Shown: positions 1 to 8,152, numbered from the stretch's first letter. The stretch: DNA of 33,175 nucleotides from Clostridium sp. CAG:964 (GCA_000435335.1 FR891336.1:51421-84595), one strand, 5' to 3'. A program made the numbers and translations. The notes: generated from the sequence alone by a model not told the origin.

Positions 1-10
1 AAGGGCGGAT

Positions 11-44
11 AAGAGGCAGCGATTCGGGAACACCTCTCTTTTTT
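11..44 (+). terminator. Weak terminator-like stem at the left edge
   Basis: AGAGG at 12-16 can pair with CCTCT at 33-37, followed by six T residues (39-44). The stem is short with a 16-base loop, so this is only a possible terminator for a gene lying to the left of the window. The sequence AAG GGC GGA TAA at 1-12 could be the last codons of that gene, but this cannot be established. Confidence 0.35.
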
Positions 45-71
45 AGAACGTAAACGAATCCAGCCGTAAGC

Positions 72-99
72 AGCACATCCAAAGCGATGTGCTTTTTTT
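72..99 (+). terminator. Rho-independent terminator or attenuator ahead of the adhesin gene
   Basis: AGCACATC (72-79) pairs perfectly with GATGTGCT (86-93) across a six-base loop, followed by an unbroken run of T (93-99). This is a textbook intrinsic terminator. It ends only 11 bases before the AAGGAGG ribosome binding site (111-117) of the adhesin, leaving no room for a promoter between them. Adhesin transcription must therefore either start upstream and read through it, or be controlled by attenuation or antitermination. Confidence 0.75.
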
Positions 100-124
100 G
101 CGGCCATTTCAAGGAGGTAACAAG

Positions 125-2008
125 ATGAAAACACTGAAAAAGCCTCTCTCCCTGCTCATGGCGCTGTTCATGTGCCTGGGTATGTTTGCGGGGACAGGTG
201 TTACGGCGTTTGCCGCAGGAGAAACCATGACGACGTATATGGTGGATATTCCCCGTGCAAACGACCCCAATAAAGCAGGCTGGGGCCATCCGGCCCTCAA
301 CTTTCTGGGCGGATGGTCAACCAGCGCAGGCACCCACTTTTCCGTCCACACCCAGGACGCATACAACGGGCGCGCTATCTACTGTATCGAGCCTGGAATC
401 GGCGTCCATTCCGGCGACCAATATACGGGGCGCGGCGAGGATTTCTGGGATAACTACCCCTCAAGCCTCAATCCGACGATTCCACCCAACACCATCAAAG
501 AGTATATCGGGCGCATTATGACCTATGGGTGGCAGGGCAACGCCAGCACCTCATGGATGAGCAGCAACCCCGATCATGCGAACCAGATGGCCGGATATAT
601 CGCCACCCAGCTTTTAGTCTGGGAAACCATCGTGGGCGAGCGTGACAGCCAGTTCAACCATGTGGACGCCAACGCCCAGGGGAAAAACAATGTAACGGAA
701 TATATCAGCGCGGAACATCCCCTGCGCAGCCAGATTTTCAGCCAGTATTCCGCGATTGAAAGCGCGGTGAAGCGCCATACCATGCTGCCCAGCTTTTTCA
801 GCAGCACCGCCGACGCGGGAGCCTATGAGCTGAAATGGGATGGAGAAAAGTATTCTGCCACACTTACAGATACCAACGGTGTACTGGGGGACTATACCTT
901 TAGCAGCAGCACCGCAGGGCTGAATTTCTCCGTAGACGGCAGCCAGCTCACCATCACATCCAGCCAGGCCCTCAAAGGCTCTGTAACCGTGAAAGCGGAA
1001 AAGATCAGCGCCCAGCGCAGCGGCGTGGTGGTTTGGACGGACGGCGTGACCGGGGGCGGCACCCAGGACTTTGCCACCTACGGCACGACGGTTTCCGACC
1101 AGATGGTAGGCTACCTTAATCTGGAAGTGAAAACCGGCAATATGAAGTTAATCAAAACTTCCGAGGACGGCAAGGTGGAGGGGATTTCCTTTACCATCAC
1201 CGGCGAGGGATATAACGCCACCAAAACCACCAATGCCGCAGGTGAAATCGACATTACCGACCTCAATCCCGGCGTTTACACCGTAACCGAGCAGTCCATT
1301 GACAAATATGAACCCCAGGCCACCCAGCGCGTCACCATCGTCAGCGGCCAGACGGCTACCGTGACCTTTAACAATGTTCTCAAGCGTGGCAGTTTGGAAG
1401 TTACCAAAACCAGCGAGGACGGTTTGGCGGAGGGCATGACCTTCCACTTGTCCGGCACATCCCTCTCCGGCCTGCCGGTGGATGAGTACGCGGTGACGGA
1501 TTCCACAGGAGTGGCAAGGTTTGAAAACGTGCTGATCGGCACGGGCTATGTGCTGGAGGAGGTGGATACCCCCATCCGCTATGTGGTGCCGGAGGCCCAG
1601 ACAGCTACCATCGAATGGAATGAGGTCACGGATAAAACCGTGAACAATATCCTCAAAAAGTTCCGTGTCACCGTCACCAAGAGCGATGTGGAAACAGGAA
1701 CGCCCCAGGGCGACGGCTCCCTTGCCGGAGCGACCTACGGGCTGTATAAGGGCGATACCCTCATCGACAGCTTTACGACCGACGAGAATGGTCAGTTCAC
1801 CACCGGCTATTATGTCTGCGACTCCGACTGGACGATCCGTGAAATCAATCCCAGCGAGGGCTACCTTGTGGATTCCACCATCCACCATGTGGGCGCGGAG
1901 CCGGAGCTATACACCATTGAGCTGAATGATACCGCCAATGATGTGACAGAGCAGATCATCAAGGGGGATATTGCCATCATCAAACACACGGACGATGTGC
2001 GTCCGTAA
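125..2008 (+). CDS. Thioester-domain/CnaB-repeat surface adhesin, 5' exon (split by group II intron)
   Basis: N-terminal part of a secreted, sortase-anchored adhesin. The start is ATG 125, with AAGGAGG at 111-117; the in-frame codon at 89 has no such site. Residues 1-31 form a signal peptide (KK, hydrophobic core, TAFAA). The next ~140 residues look like a thioester domain: YCIEPG with Cys87 and ATQLLVW with Gln162 are the expected Cys-Gln bond partners, which in this family attach covalently to host surfaces. CnaB (SpaA-like) beta-sandwich repeats follow, each opening with a Lys strand and ending in an Asn strand. The true exon ends at 1996 (KHTDD). Codons from 1997 are intron sequence and reach TAA at 2006-2008, so unspliced mRNA would encode a 627-residue secreted fragment without a wall anchor. 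The 3' exon starts at 4495. Confidence 0.85.
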   Translation: MKTLKKPLSLLMALFMCLGMFAGTGVTAFAAGETMTTYMVDIPRANDPNKAGWGHPALNFLGGWSTSAGTHFSVHTQDAYNGRAIYCIEPGIGVHSGDQYTGRGEDFWDNYPSSLNPTIPPNTIKEYIGRIMTYGWQGNASTSWMSSNPDHANQMAGYIATQLLVWETIVGERDSQFNHVDANAQGKNNVTEYISAEHPLRSQIFSQYSAIESAVKRHTMLPSFFSSTADAGAYELKWDGEKYSATLTDTNGVLGDYTFSSSTAGLNFSVDGSQLTITSSQALKGSVTVKAEKISAQRSGVVVWTDGVTGGGTQDFATYGTTVSDQMVGYLNLEVKTGNMKLIKTSEDGKVEGISFTITGEGYNATKTTNAAGEIDITDLNPGVYTVTEQSIDKYEPQATQRVTIVSGQTATVTFNNVLKRGSLEVTKTSEDGLAEGMTFHLSGTSLSGLPVDEYAVTDSTGVARFENVLIGTGYVLEEVDTPIRYVVPEAQTATIEWNEVTDKTVNNILKKFRVTVTKSDVETGTPQGDGSLAGATYGLYKGDTLIDSFTTDENGQFTTGYYVCDSDWTIREINPSEGYLVDSTIHHVGAEPELYTIELNDTANDVTEQIIKGDIAIIKHTDDVRP

Positions 2009-2260
2009 GGGCGTATTGATAATGCCTAAAGAGGTACTGGATTGGAGAGAAATCCAGTTGGTTAGCCGCCTAACCCGGAATCGAAAGATAAAGGGGACAA
2101 GAGCATGGCGGAAAAGCAAATACGTTTGAAATCAGTGTATAAGCGGGATATGCGAGACCAAAGGCGTGGCATGGTTAAGGCTAAACTGCTTTAAATCCAG
2201 TTTCTTTGCTCTAAGTGTGGAGATGTGCGAAGACTGATTGCGCACATGGACAATTTCTAT

Positions 2261-2283
2261 CAGTGAAACCGTTGTCGTCACTG
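2261..2283 (+). other. Candidate EBS1 stem-loop of the group II intron
   Basis: CAGTGA (2261-2266) pairs with TCACTG (2278-2283), closing an 11-base loop. GTCGTC at 2274-2279 at the loop edge is complementary (with one G-U) to the last six exon bases GACGAT (1991-1996), as expected of EBS1-IBS1. GTGTG at 2215-2219 similarly complements CACAC (1985-1989) and is a possible EBS2-IBS2 pair. The full domain I fold was not modelled. Confidence 0.4.
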
Positions 2284-2574
2284 ATACTCTCTGAAAATGT
2301 CCCGGCATACAGGAAGTATGTAAAAGGAATGAACGGAAACCTAAACCACACCCAATGTATCAATACGACTAAACGGAGATTGCCTAAACCGGAACGCAGA
2401 AATGCTATGTGTAATGCCCTATGGCGATAAATCCCAAGTGTGAAAAGCGAGGGAGATGACACTGAATATCCGGCATGGCAACGGAGCCGCCATAGTAGTC
2501 CGAGTGCGGGAAAGCCGCATACATGGCGAAGGGCGGCAGGTCATTCTATTGATAATCGAATGGAGGTATGCGAA

Positions 2575-4377
2575 ATGCAAAAAGCTGAAACGGTATTATC
2601 AATACTAAAGCAAAAATCCAAACAAGATGAATCACACCGGTATGACCGTATCTACAGAAATCTTTTCAATGAGGACTTCTTTTTGCGGGCATATCAAAAA
2701 ATCCATGCTAAGCAAGGCAATATGACGCCCGGAACAGACGGGACAACCATTGACGGTTTTAGCAGGAAGCAAATTTCTCAACTGATAGAACTGCTCAAAT
2801 GGGAACGCTATCAACCAAAACCTGTCCGAAGGACATATATCCCCAAGAAGAACGGTAAAATGCGACCTTTGGGTATCCCTGCCTTTGCTGACAAGCTGGT
2901 ACAGGAAGTAGTACGGCAGATTTTAGAGGCAATCTACGAGCCAATTTTCAGCGATAATTCGCACGGTTTTCGGCCTAATAGAAGCTGTCACACCGCACTG
3001 TATCAAATTAAAAGCACCTGTAGGGGAACCAACTGGGTAATTGAAGGCGATATCACCGGGTGCTTCGACCATATCGACCATGAAATATTGTTAAAGATAC
3101 TCTCGAAGAAGATTGATGACGGTAGATTTCTTGAGCTTATTCGGAAATTCCTGAAAGCCGGATATTTGGAATTCAACCAGAAGTACAATTCGCTGTCGGG
3201 AACACCGCAGGGCGGCATCATCAGCCCCATTTTGGCCAACATTTATCTGCACGAGTTTGATAAGTTCATGGAAGGAATATCTGCTGAATACACCAAAGGG
3301 AAACAGCGGAGACCATATCGTGAATATCAGATTCTCCAATACAAACGAAACCGTGCAAAAAAGAAAGGCAATCAGGAACAAGCGGATGAGTACCTGCGGC
3401 AAATGCAGAATATCCCTGCCTTAGACCCTATGGATAAAAACTATCAGCGTGTAAAATATGTGCGCTATGCGGACGATTTTGTGGTCTGTATCATCGGCAG
3501 CAAGGCAACAGCGAATGAAATCAAGGAAAGAATTGCAGGTTTCATGCAAAAGGAACTTCATCTTGAATTGAGCCGGGAAAAAACGAAAATCACCAATCTG
3601 TCGGATAAACGAGTGCGTTTTCTGGGATACGAAATTACAAAATCTCAAGAGAACACAAAGCAAGTGGTTGATTCAATCGGTCGAAAGAAACGCTCTGTAA
3701 ACGGTACAATTCAGTTAGTTGTGCCGGGAGATGTTATTCGGGAAAAGCTCAAGCCGTTCATTAAAAAGGGAAAACCCTATCAGGTGGGGGCACGAGTTAA
3801 TCTGCCCGTGATTGAAATTATCAGTCAGTACAACGCAGAAATCAGAGGGCTTTACAATTACTATTGCTTAGCAACGGATGTCAGCACGAAAATATCCACA
3901 TTTCAGTATTATCACTATTTCAGCATGATTAAGACAATCGCCCGAAAGGAAAAATCATCGGTCAAAAAGGTTATTCAGAAATATGGAATTGATGTTCCCA
4001 GAAAAAATGGAACTGGCACCATGCGTATTGTTGGTATCAGATACAATACGAAAGAAGGCCCTAAAACGATGACCTACTTCAATGACAGTCTAAAAAAGGT
4101 TAGCCGACCTGCCGGAGAAATCTCCGACCAATTCGGACAGGTATTAAAGGGTGGTCAGTTAATGAAAAGGCTCAACAGTGATGTATGTGAATTATGTGGA
4201 GCAGAACATTGTGCCTTGGAGATTCATCATGTAAGGAAGCTTAAGGACATTGTGAAGAAATACCGAAAACGTGGAACGCCTATGCCTAACTGGGTATGGC
4301 TGATGAGCTATATGAAGCGCAAAACGCTCGTCTTATGCCATGACTGCCACGTCAATCTTCATAATGGAACTTTGTAA
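2575..4377 (+). CDS. ltrA: Group II intron-encoded reverse transcriptase/maturase with HNH endonuclease
   Basis: Multifunctional intron protein of 600 residues: it stabilises intron RNA folding, cleaves target DNA and reverse-transcribes the intron. The start is ATG 2575, eight bases after GGAGG (2562-2566); the in-frame extension to 2440 lies in intron RNA structure and lacks such a site. RT blocks are visible in order: PLGIPAFADKLVQEVV, GFRPNRSCHTAL, EGDITGCFDHID with the first catalytic Asp, GTPQGGIISPILANIYLHEFD, and YADDF with the catalytic pair at about residues 298-301. A maturase (domain X) segment follows, then a C-terminal HNH-type nuclease with CELC (Cys538), EIHH and CHDCH zinc/catalytic residues. 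All catalytic motifs look intact, so the intron is probably mobile. Confidence 0.92.
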   Translation: MQKAETVLSILKQKSKQDESHRYDRIYRNLFNEDFFLRAYQKIHAKQGNMTPGTDGTTIDGFSRKQISQLIELLKWERYQPKPVRRTYIPKKNGKMRPLGIPAFADKLVQEVVRQILEAIYEPIFSDNSHGFRPNRSCHTALYQIKSTCRGTNWVIEGDITGCFDHIDHEILLKILSKKIDDGRFLELIRKFLKAGYLEFNQKYNSLSGTPQGGIISPILANIYLHEFDKFMEGISAEYTKGKQRRPYREYQILQYKRNRAKKKGNQEQADEYLRQMQNIPALDPMDKNYQRVKYVRYADDFVVCIIGSKATANEIKERIAGFMQKELHLELSREKTKITNLSDKRVRFLGYEITKSQENTKQVVDSIGRKKRSVNGTIQLVVPGDVIREKLKPFIKKGKPYQVGARVNLPVIEIISQYNAEIRGLYNYYCLATDVSTKISTFQYYHYFSMIKTIARKEKSSVKKVIQKYGIDVPRKNGTGTMRIVGIRYNTKEGPKTMTYFNDSLKKVSRPAGEISDQFGQVLKGGQLMKRLNSDVCELCGAEHCALEIHHVRKLKDIVKKYRKRGTPMPNWVWLMSYMKRKTLVLCHDCHVNLHNGTL

Positions 4378-4398
4378 AATGCTTTAGGAATGGCTGGG

Positions 4399-4494
4399 GA
4401 GCCGTATACATCGAAAGGTGTACGTACGGTTCTGAGGGAGGTTCTCGGAAATCCTGTCATAGAAATATGATAAGGCGTCCGGTTCCTACCCTAC
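4399..4494 (+). ncRNA. Group II intron domains V and VI
   Basis: Domain V (4399-4432) is the conserved 34-base catalytic hairpin: GAGCCGTATAC, an ATCGAAAGG turn, then the complementary arm to CGGTTC. Domain VI (about 4434-4494) has a GGGAGG arm pairing with CCT-A-CCC and leaves A4488 unpaired as the likely lariat branch point, seven bases from the 3' splice site. An inner stem TCATA/TATGA with a GAAA loop (4458-4471) extends it. Confidence 0.8.
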
Positions 4495-6852
4495 GGCGAA
4501 ACAGGAATTGAAACCCCGGAGGAAGGCGCAGAGTTCCAAATCTATCTGAAAGCTGCGGGCAGCTATGACGCGGCAAAGGACTCCGAGCGCGATGTTCTTG
4601 TTTGTGATGAGAATGGCTTTGCGCAGTCGAAAAAGCTGCCCTATGGAACGTATATCGTCCATCAGACCAAAGGCTGGGAGGGCCGGGAGCTGATGGATGA
4701 TTTTGAGGTGTATATCTCCCAGGACGGGCAGACCTACCGCTATCTCATCAACAATGCAGCCTTTGAAAGCTATATAAAAGTAGTCAAGGTGGACGCGGAA
4801 ACCGGCGTCACCATCCCCTATGCGGGCGCAGGCTTCCAGATTTACCGCCCGGATGGCAGCAAGGTGGAAATGACCTTCACCTATCCGACGCCCACCACGA
4901 TTGATACCTTTTACACCAATGCCGAGGGCTATCTTGTCACCCCGGAAAAGCTGGAGTATGGCTCCGGCTATTCGCTGGTGGAGGTGCAGGCCCCCTATGG
5001 CTATGTGCTGGACAGCACCCCTGTGTATTTTGATGTGACCGAGGACAATTCTACCGAGGAGGGCGGCGTGACAGTCATCGAAGTCACCAAGTCCAACATG
5101 GCCCAGAAAGGCGTTATCAAGGTCAGCAAAACCGGCGAAGTATTCTCATCCGTGCAGGAAAACGAGGGCGTTTATCAGCCGGTGTACGAAGTGACCGGCC
5201 TGCCGGGCGCGGTGTTTGAGATCACAGCTTTGGAGGACGTCTACACGCCGGACGGCACCCTGCGCTATTCTGCGGGCGAAGTGGTGGACACCATCACCAC
5301 CGGGGAGGACGGGACGGCCCAGAGCCAGCCTCTCTACCTGGGCAAATTCCAGGTGAAAGAAATCGAGTTCCCCCACGGCATGGCGGACACCGGCGAGAAT
5401 ATCACCGAGGTGGAGCTTGTGTATGCAGGCCAGGAAGTCGAAATCACCGAAACTTCTGCCAGCTTCTACAACCAGCGCCAGAAAGCCCTTGTGACGCTTG
5501 ACAAGGTACTGGAGCAGGATGAAACCTTTGGTATTGGCATGAATGGCGAAATCACCGCTGTTACCTTTGGCCTCTATGCCCAGGAGGACATCACCGCAGC
5601 GGACGGCTCCATCATCCCGGCAGACGGGCTTCTGGAAATCGTTTCTGTGGATGAGAACGGCCAGGCCATGTGCAAGACCGACCTGCCTTTTGGCAGCTTC
5701 TATCTGAAGGAGCTGTCCACCGACAGCCATTACCTGCTGAATGGTGAAACCTTCCCGTTCAGCTTTGAATACGGCGGGCCTTCCCTGGCCGTGGTGGAGA
5801 TTGCCGCCAACAATGGCGAGGCTGTTTCCAATGAGCTGATCCGCGGTGAAATCCGGGGCCTCAAAACCGATGAGAATGGCACGGGCCTTTCCAGGGCTGT
5901 GATCGGCCTCTTTCAGAGCGATGAAACCGAGTTTACCGCAGAAAACGCCCTTGCCACCGCCACCTCTGCGGAGGACGGCAGCTTCTCTTTCGCGGATGTG
6001 CCTTTTGGGGATTGGGTATTAAAAGAGCTGGAAAGCCCGGCAGGCTTCATTCTCTCTGATGAGGTCATCCCCGTCACTGTGGAGGAAGATGGGCAGGTAG
6101 TGGAAATCTCCCTTGCCAACGAGCGCATTTACGGCAACCTGCGGCTCACGAAAGTGGATAAGGACTACCCGGACAACAAGCTCACCGGGGCCGAGTTCGA
6201 GGTGTACCGCGATACCAATGGAAATAAGGAGCTGGACGAGGGCGACGAACTGCTGGGCAAGATGGAGGAAACCAGCACCGGCATTTATGAGATGGCCCAT
6301 ATCCTCTACGGCGGCGTGTTCGTAAAGGAAACCAAAGCGCCGGAGGGCTTCCTGCTGGATGAAAACGCCTACTATGTGGAGATCGCCGAACACGGCAAAA
6401 TCTACGAGGTAGAGAACGAGGCCGGAAAAGGCTTTGTCAACGCGGCCCAGACCGGCTCCCTGCGGATTGAAAAGACATCCAGCGACGGCAAGGTGGAGGG
6501 CTTCTCCTTCCGCGTGACGGGCGCGAACGGTTACGACCAGACCTTCAAAACCGATAAAAACGGTGAAATCCACATCGAGGGCCTGCGCGTAGGCGATTAC
6601 ACCGTGTCCGAGGTGTCGGACGGGGCCAGCGCCAGCTATGTGCTGCCTGCGGATAAGACGGTGACAATCCTGGCGGATAAGACCACTGTGGCGCAAATGC
6701 ACAATGAACTGCGCGACACACCGAAAACCGGCGATGACAGCAAGCCGTGGCTTTGGATGGCCCTCATGGGCGTGTCCGCTGCGGGCGCTGCCACGCTGGG
6801 TATTCTGGGATATGTGAACAAGAGAAAAAAGGGTAACAAATCCGCTGAATAA
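4495..6852 (+). CDS. CnaB-repeat surface adhesin, 3' exon with sortase signal
   Basis: Continuation of the gene begun at 125, 785 codons plus stop after splicing. The frame is open from 4495 (GETGIETPEEG) without a start codon; the first ATG (4693, MDDFEV) lies mid-domain and lacks a ribosome binding site, so this is not an independent gene. It carries about six or seven further CnaB/SpaA-like domains (such as VKVDAETG, IKVSKTGEVF, LRLTKVDKD, LRIEKTSSDG), each with a terminal Asn strand suited to Lys-Asn isopeptide bonds. The C-terminus holds a PKTGD sortase motif (Pro about residue 1367 of the spliced protein), a hydrophobic span and a KRKKG basic tail. Full-length product is about 1409 residues with about ten CnaB repeats. 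Large adhesins of this kind commonly open Tn1549-like elements; a role in cell-cell contact is inferred. Confidence 0.88.
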   Translation, partial: GETGIETPEEGAEFQIYLKAAGSYDAAKDSERDVLVCDENGFAQSKKLPYGTYIVHQTKGWEGRELMDDFEVYISQDGQTYRYLINNAAFESYIKVVKVDAETGVTIPYAGAGFQIYRPDGSKVEMTFTYPTPTTIDTFYTNAEGYLVTPEKLEYGSGYSLVEVQAPYGYVLDSTPVYFDVTEDNSTEEGGVTVIEVTKSNMAQKGVIKVSKTGEVFSSVQENEGVYQPVYEVTGLPGAVFEITALEDVYTPDGTLRYSAGEVVDTITTGEDGTAQSQPLYLGKFQVKEIEFPHGMADTGENITEVELVYAGQEVEITETSASFYNQRQKALVTLDKVLEQDETFGIGMNGEITAVTFGLYAQEDITAADGSIIPADGLLEIVSVDENGQAMCKTDLPFGSFYLKELSTDSHYLLNGETFPFSFEYGGPSLAVVEIAANNGEAVSNELIRGEIRGLKTDENGTGLSRAVIGLFQSDETEFTAENALATATSAEDGSFSFADVPFGDWVLKELESPAGFILSDEVIPVTVEEDGQVVEISLANERIYGNLRLTKVDKDYPDNKLTGAEFEVYRDTNGNKELDEGDELLGKMEETSTGIYEMAHILYGGVFVKETKAPEGFLLDENAYYVEIAEHGKIYEVENEAGKGFVNAAQTGSLRIEKTSSDGKVEGFSFRVTGANGYDQTFKTDKNGEIHIEGLRVGDYTVSEVSDGASASYVLPADKTVTILADKTTVAQMHNELRDTPKTGDDSKPWLWMALMGVSAAGAATLGILGYVNKRKKGNKSAE

Positions 6853-6885
6853 GGCGGTTTGAATTTGTGTCAGGAGGAAATCATC

Positions 6886-6975
6886 ATGGAATTAAAAGCA
6901 ATCATTGCCATCGGGCTTGTTCTTTTCATCATCGGCGGGCTGATCTTCCTTAAAATCAGAAGCCGGAAGAAATAG
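6886..6975 (+). CDS. Small single-span membrane peptide (29 aa)
   Basis: A short ORF starting at ATG 6886, eight bases after AGGAGG (6872-6877), ending at TAG 6975. The peptide is 29 residues: a short MELKA head, an Ile/Leu/Gly-rich membrane segment (about residues 6-22) and a basic KIRSRKK tail, predicting an inside-facing C-terminus. It follows the adhesin by 33 bases and may be co-transcribed with it. The strong ribosome binding site and clean membrane topology support a real gene; the function is unknown. Confidence 0.6.
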   Translation: MELKAIIAIGLVLFIIGGLIFLKIRSRKK

Positions 6976-6985
6976 CAGAAGCCAC

Positions 6986-7011
6986 AGGGGCGGCCATACG
7001 GGGCCGCCCCT
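6986..7011 (+). terminator. GC-rich intergenic stem-loop, possible terminator
   Basis: AGGGGCGGCC (6986-6995) pairs perfectly with GGCCGCCCCT (7002-7011) across a six-base loop; only a weak CTT follows. It lies between the small membrane peptide and the next operon. It could terminate adhesin transcripts partially or protect their 3' ends. A similar stem occurs at 29263-29289. Confidence 0.5.
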
Positions 7012-7053
7012 CTTACATACCCAAAAAAGAACTGGAAAGGAGCTTGATGGCAG

Positions 7054-7293
7054 ATGAAAGAACCATTTGAACAGCGGCTGTTCCGCATTTTCGCCCAGGC
7101 GGGCTATTCCCCGGTGCAGCTTCTCACCGTCACCCCGGAGGAGATGGTGGAGATCCCCGGCATTACCGTCCCCAACATCCGGGCGGTGCTGTGCGTCCAG
7201 AACAAGGTGCTGGCCGACCGCAACAAAATCCGCAGCGGCAGGCTGGTGGAGGAGCTTCTGAAAGAGGCGGGAGGGATGGAGGTGCGCCCATGA
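7054..7293 (+). CDS. Conserved small ICE protein with helix-hairpin-helix-like segment
   Basis: A 79-residue protein starting at ATG 7054, with AAGGAG at 7037-7042. The segment LTVTPEEMVEIPGITVPNIRAVL (about residues 24-46) resembles a helix-hairpin-helix or RNA polymerase alpha C-terminal-type fold (hydrophobic helix, PGIT turn, helix), suggesting DNA or protein contact. The C-terminal half is charged and helical (KIRSGRLVEELLKEAGG). Its stop overlaps the next start (ATGA, 7290-7293), so the two are translationally coupled. The role is unknown; DNA binding is inferred from the motif only. Confidence 0.7.
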   Translation: MKEPFEQRLFRIFAQAGYSPVQLLTVTPEEMVEIPGITVPNIRAVLCVQNKVLADRNKIRSGRLVEELLKEAGGMEVRP

Positions 7294-7532
7294 GCGAGCT
7301 GCATATATTGGACGTCCTGGCGGCCCGGCGCGGCTGCTACATTTCCGACCTCAATCTTGCACCGTTCCTGCGCCGGATGGCGCTGTCCGACCTACGCCGG
7401 ATGGAGGAAAATGCCTATCCGTTCTCTCAATGGCAGGAGGCGGTGCGCTACCTCACAGGGGATGAACGGGATTTCGCCAGTGTAAAGGAAATCAAGGCGT
7501 TTATTTTGAGCGAAACGGAGGCAAAGAGATGA
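7290..7532 (+). CDS. Conserved hypothetical ICE protein (80 aa)
   Basis: Starts at ATG 7290 within the ATGA overlap with the preceding gene; GGAGG at about 7277-7281 serves as its ribosome binding site. The 80 residues (MSELHILDVLAARRGCYISDL...) are predominantly helical and charged, with no catalytic motif or membrane segment. It ends in a second ATGA overlap (7529-7532) with the next gene. The chain of overlaps argues for stoichiometric production of this gene group. Not recognised beyond being a typical ICE accessory ORF. Confidence 0.7.
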   Translation: MSELHILDVLAARRGCYISDLNLAPFLRRMALSDLRRMEENAYPFSQWQEAVRYLTGDERDFASVKEIKAFILSETEAKR

Positions 7533-8152
7533 ACGATGATTTACAGGAAAAACGCATGGCCGGTGATTATGAGATCATCCAAGGGCTGCATATAGGCGAC
7601 CGGGAGATTGTTCTGGGGGAAAATCCACGGGATGAAACCGGCATGAAGTATATGTGCGCCTTTTGCCGTCAAAATGCTTTGTTTGCAGAATACAGCGAAG
7701 TGATGGCAAGTGATGATTTCCCAGAGATTGCAGAGCTGTTCGGCCGGCGGGTTGCCGAGCAAGCGCAGAAAACCCGCATAGAACTGAACAAGCCCCGCAT
7801 ACAGGGCATAAACGACCGCCTTATCACAGCGGAGAGCTGCACCCCTCTTTCCGGTGAGGATGATCTGCATGGAAAAATCGTGGTGGTAAAGCCGGATGTG
7901 CTGCGCCGGGAATACCGCAGGGCAACCCATCAACTCAAGCTCTGCACGGGCGGCTTTGGCGCTTCTCCCCACAGCCGGGGCACCGCCTGTTTTTGCATTG
8001 ATCTCTATACCGGCAAAGAGAGCCGGTATGAGCGCATGGATGTGATGGGAACGATGGAGCCGGAAAACCTTCCCGGCTGGGCCAGGCATGGGCTTACTGC
8101 CATCCAGCAGGAACAGGCTCAAAAGAAAACCAATAAGGAGCGTGAACGATGA
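7529..8152 (+). CDS. Conserved hypothetical ICE protein, paralogous N-domain A
   Basis: A 207-residue soluble protein coupled to its neighbours by ATGA overlaps on both sides. Residues about 12-85 (DYEIIQGLHIGDREIVLGENP...MCAFC...AEQAQK) resemble the N-terminus of the next gene (GYVITDSCHVGESEFVLGVHL...WKCKD...), sharing the H-[IV]-G-[DE]-x-E-[IF]-V-LG core. This suggests an old duplication. The C-terminal half has several Cys residues and a TGKESRYERMDVMGTMEPENLPGW stretch but no known catalytic motif. The C-terminal KERER is encoded by the ribosome binding site of the next gene (AAGGAG 8135-8140). Function unknown. Confidence 0.72.
   Translation: MNDDLQEKRMAGDYEIIQGLHIGDREIVLGENPRDETGMKYMCAFCRQNALFAEYSEVMASDDFPEIAELFGRRVAEQAQKTRIELNKPRIQGINDRLITAESCTPLSGEDDLHGKIVVVKPDVLRREYRRATHQLKLCTGGFGASPHSRGTACFCIDLYTGKESRYERMDVMGTMEPENLPGWARHGLTAIQQEQAQKKTNKERER

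Larger units (their letters stand above)
1997..4494 (+). mobile_element. Complete group II intron (retroelement) with ORF
   Basis: The 5' end is GTGCG at 1997-2001, matching the group II consensus. The 3' end is ...CCCTAC at 4489-4494, ending in AY. Domain V is a 34-base hairpin at 4399-4432 (GAGCCG...CGGTTC with a GAAA-type turn). Domain VI follows, with GGGAGG (4435-4440) pairing to CCT and CCC (4485-4491) and leaving A4488 bulged seven bases from the 3' end, the expected branch point. The encoded reverse transcriptase lies at 2575-4377 in domain IV. Excision joins GAT (1994-1996) to GGC (4495-4497), restoring the adhesin frame as HTDD-GETGIETPEEG. The intron is visibly AT-richer than its surroundings, consistent with separate acquisition. 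Boundaries are inferred from consensus and frame. Confidence 0.9.

Noticed and set aside
1148..1888. A 246-codon open frame on the - strand
   Set aside because: Antisense to adhesin CnaB repeats; repeat structure keeps the opposite frame open by chance.
2440..2574. An N-terminal extension of the intron reverse transcriptase
   Set aside because: ATG 2575 has GGAGG at ideal spacing, while the extension is structured intron RNA with a non-RT-like sequence.
4693..6852. An independent gene starting at ATG 4693
   Set aside because: The coding frame continues upstream to the intron 3' splice site, and ATG 4693 has no ribosome binding site. It is the 3' exon of the split adhesin.
7047..7070. A seven-codon ORF just before the gene at 7054
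   Set aside because: ATG 7047 is well spaced from AAGGAG, but its frame ends at TGA after seven codons. It could be a regulatory leader; nothing else supports it.
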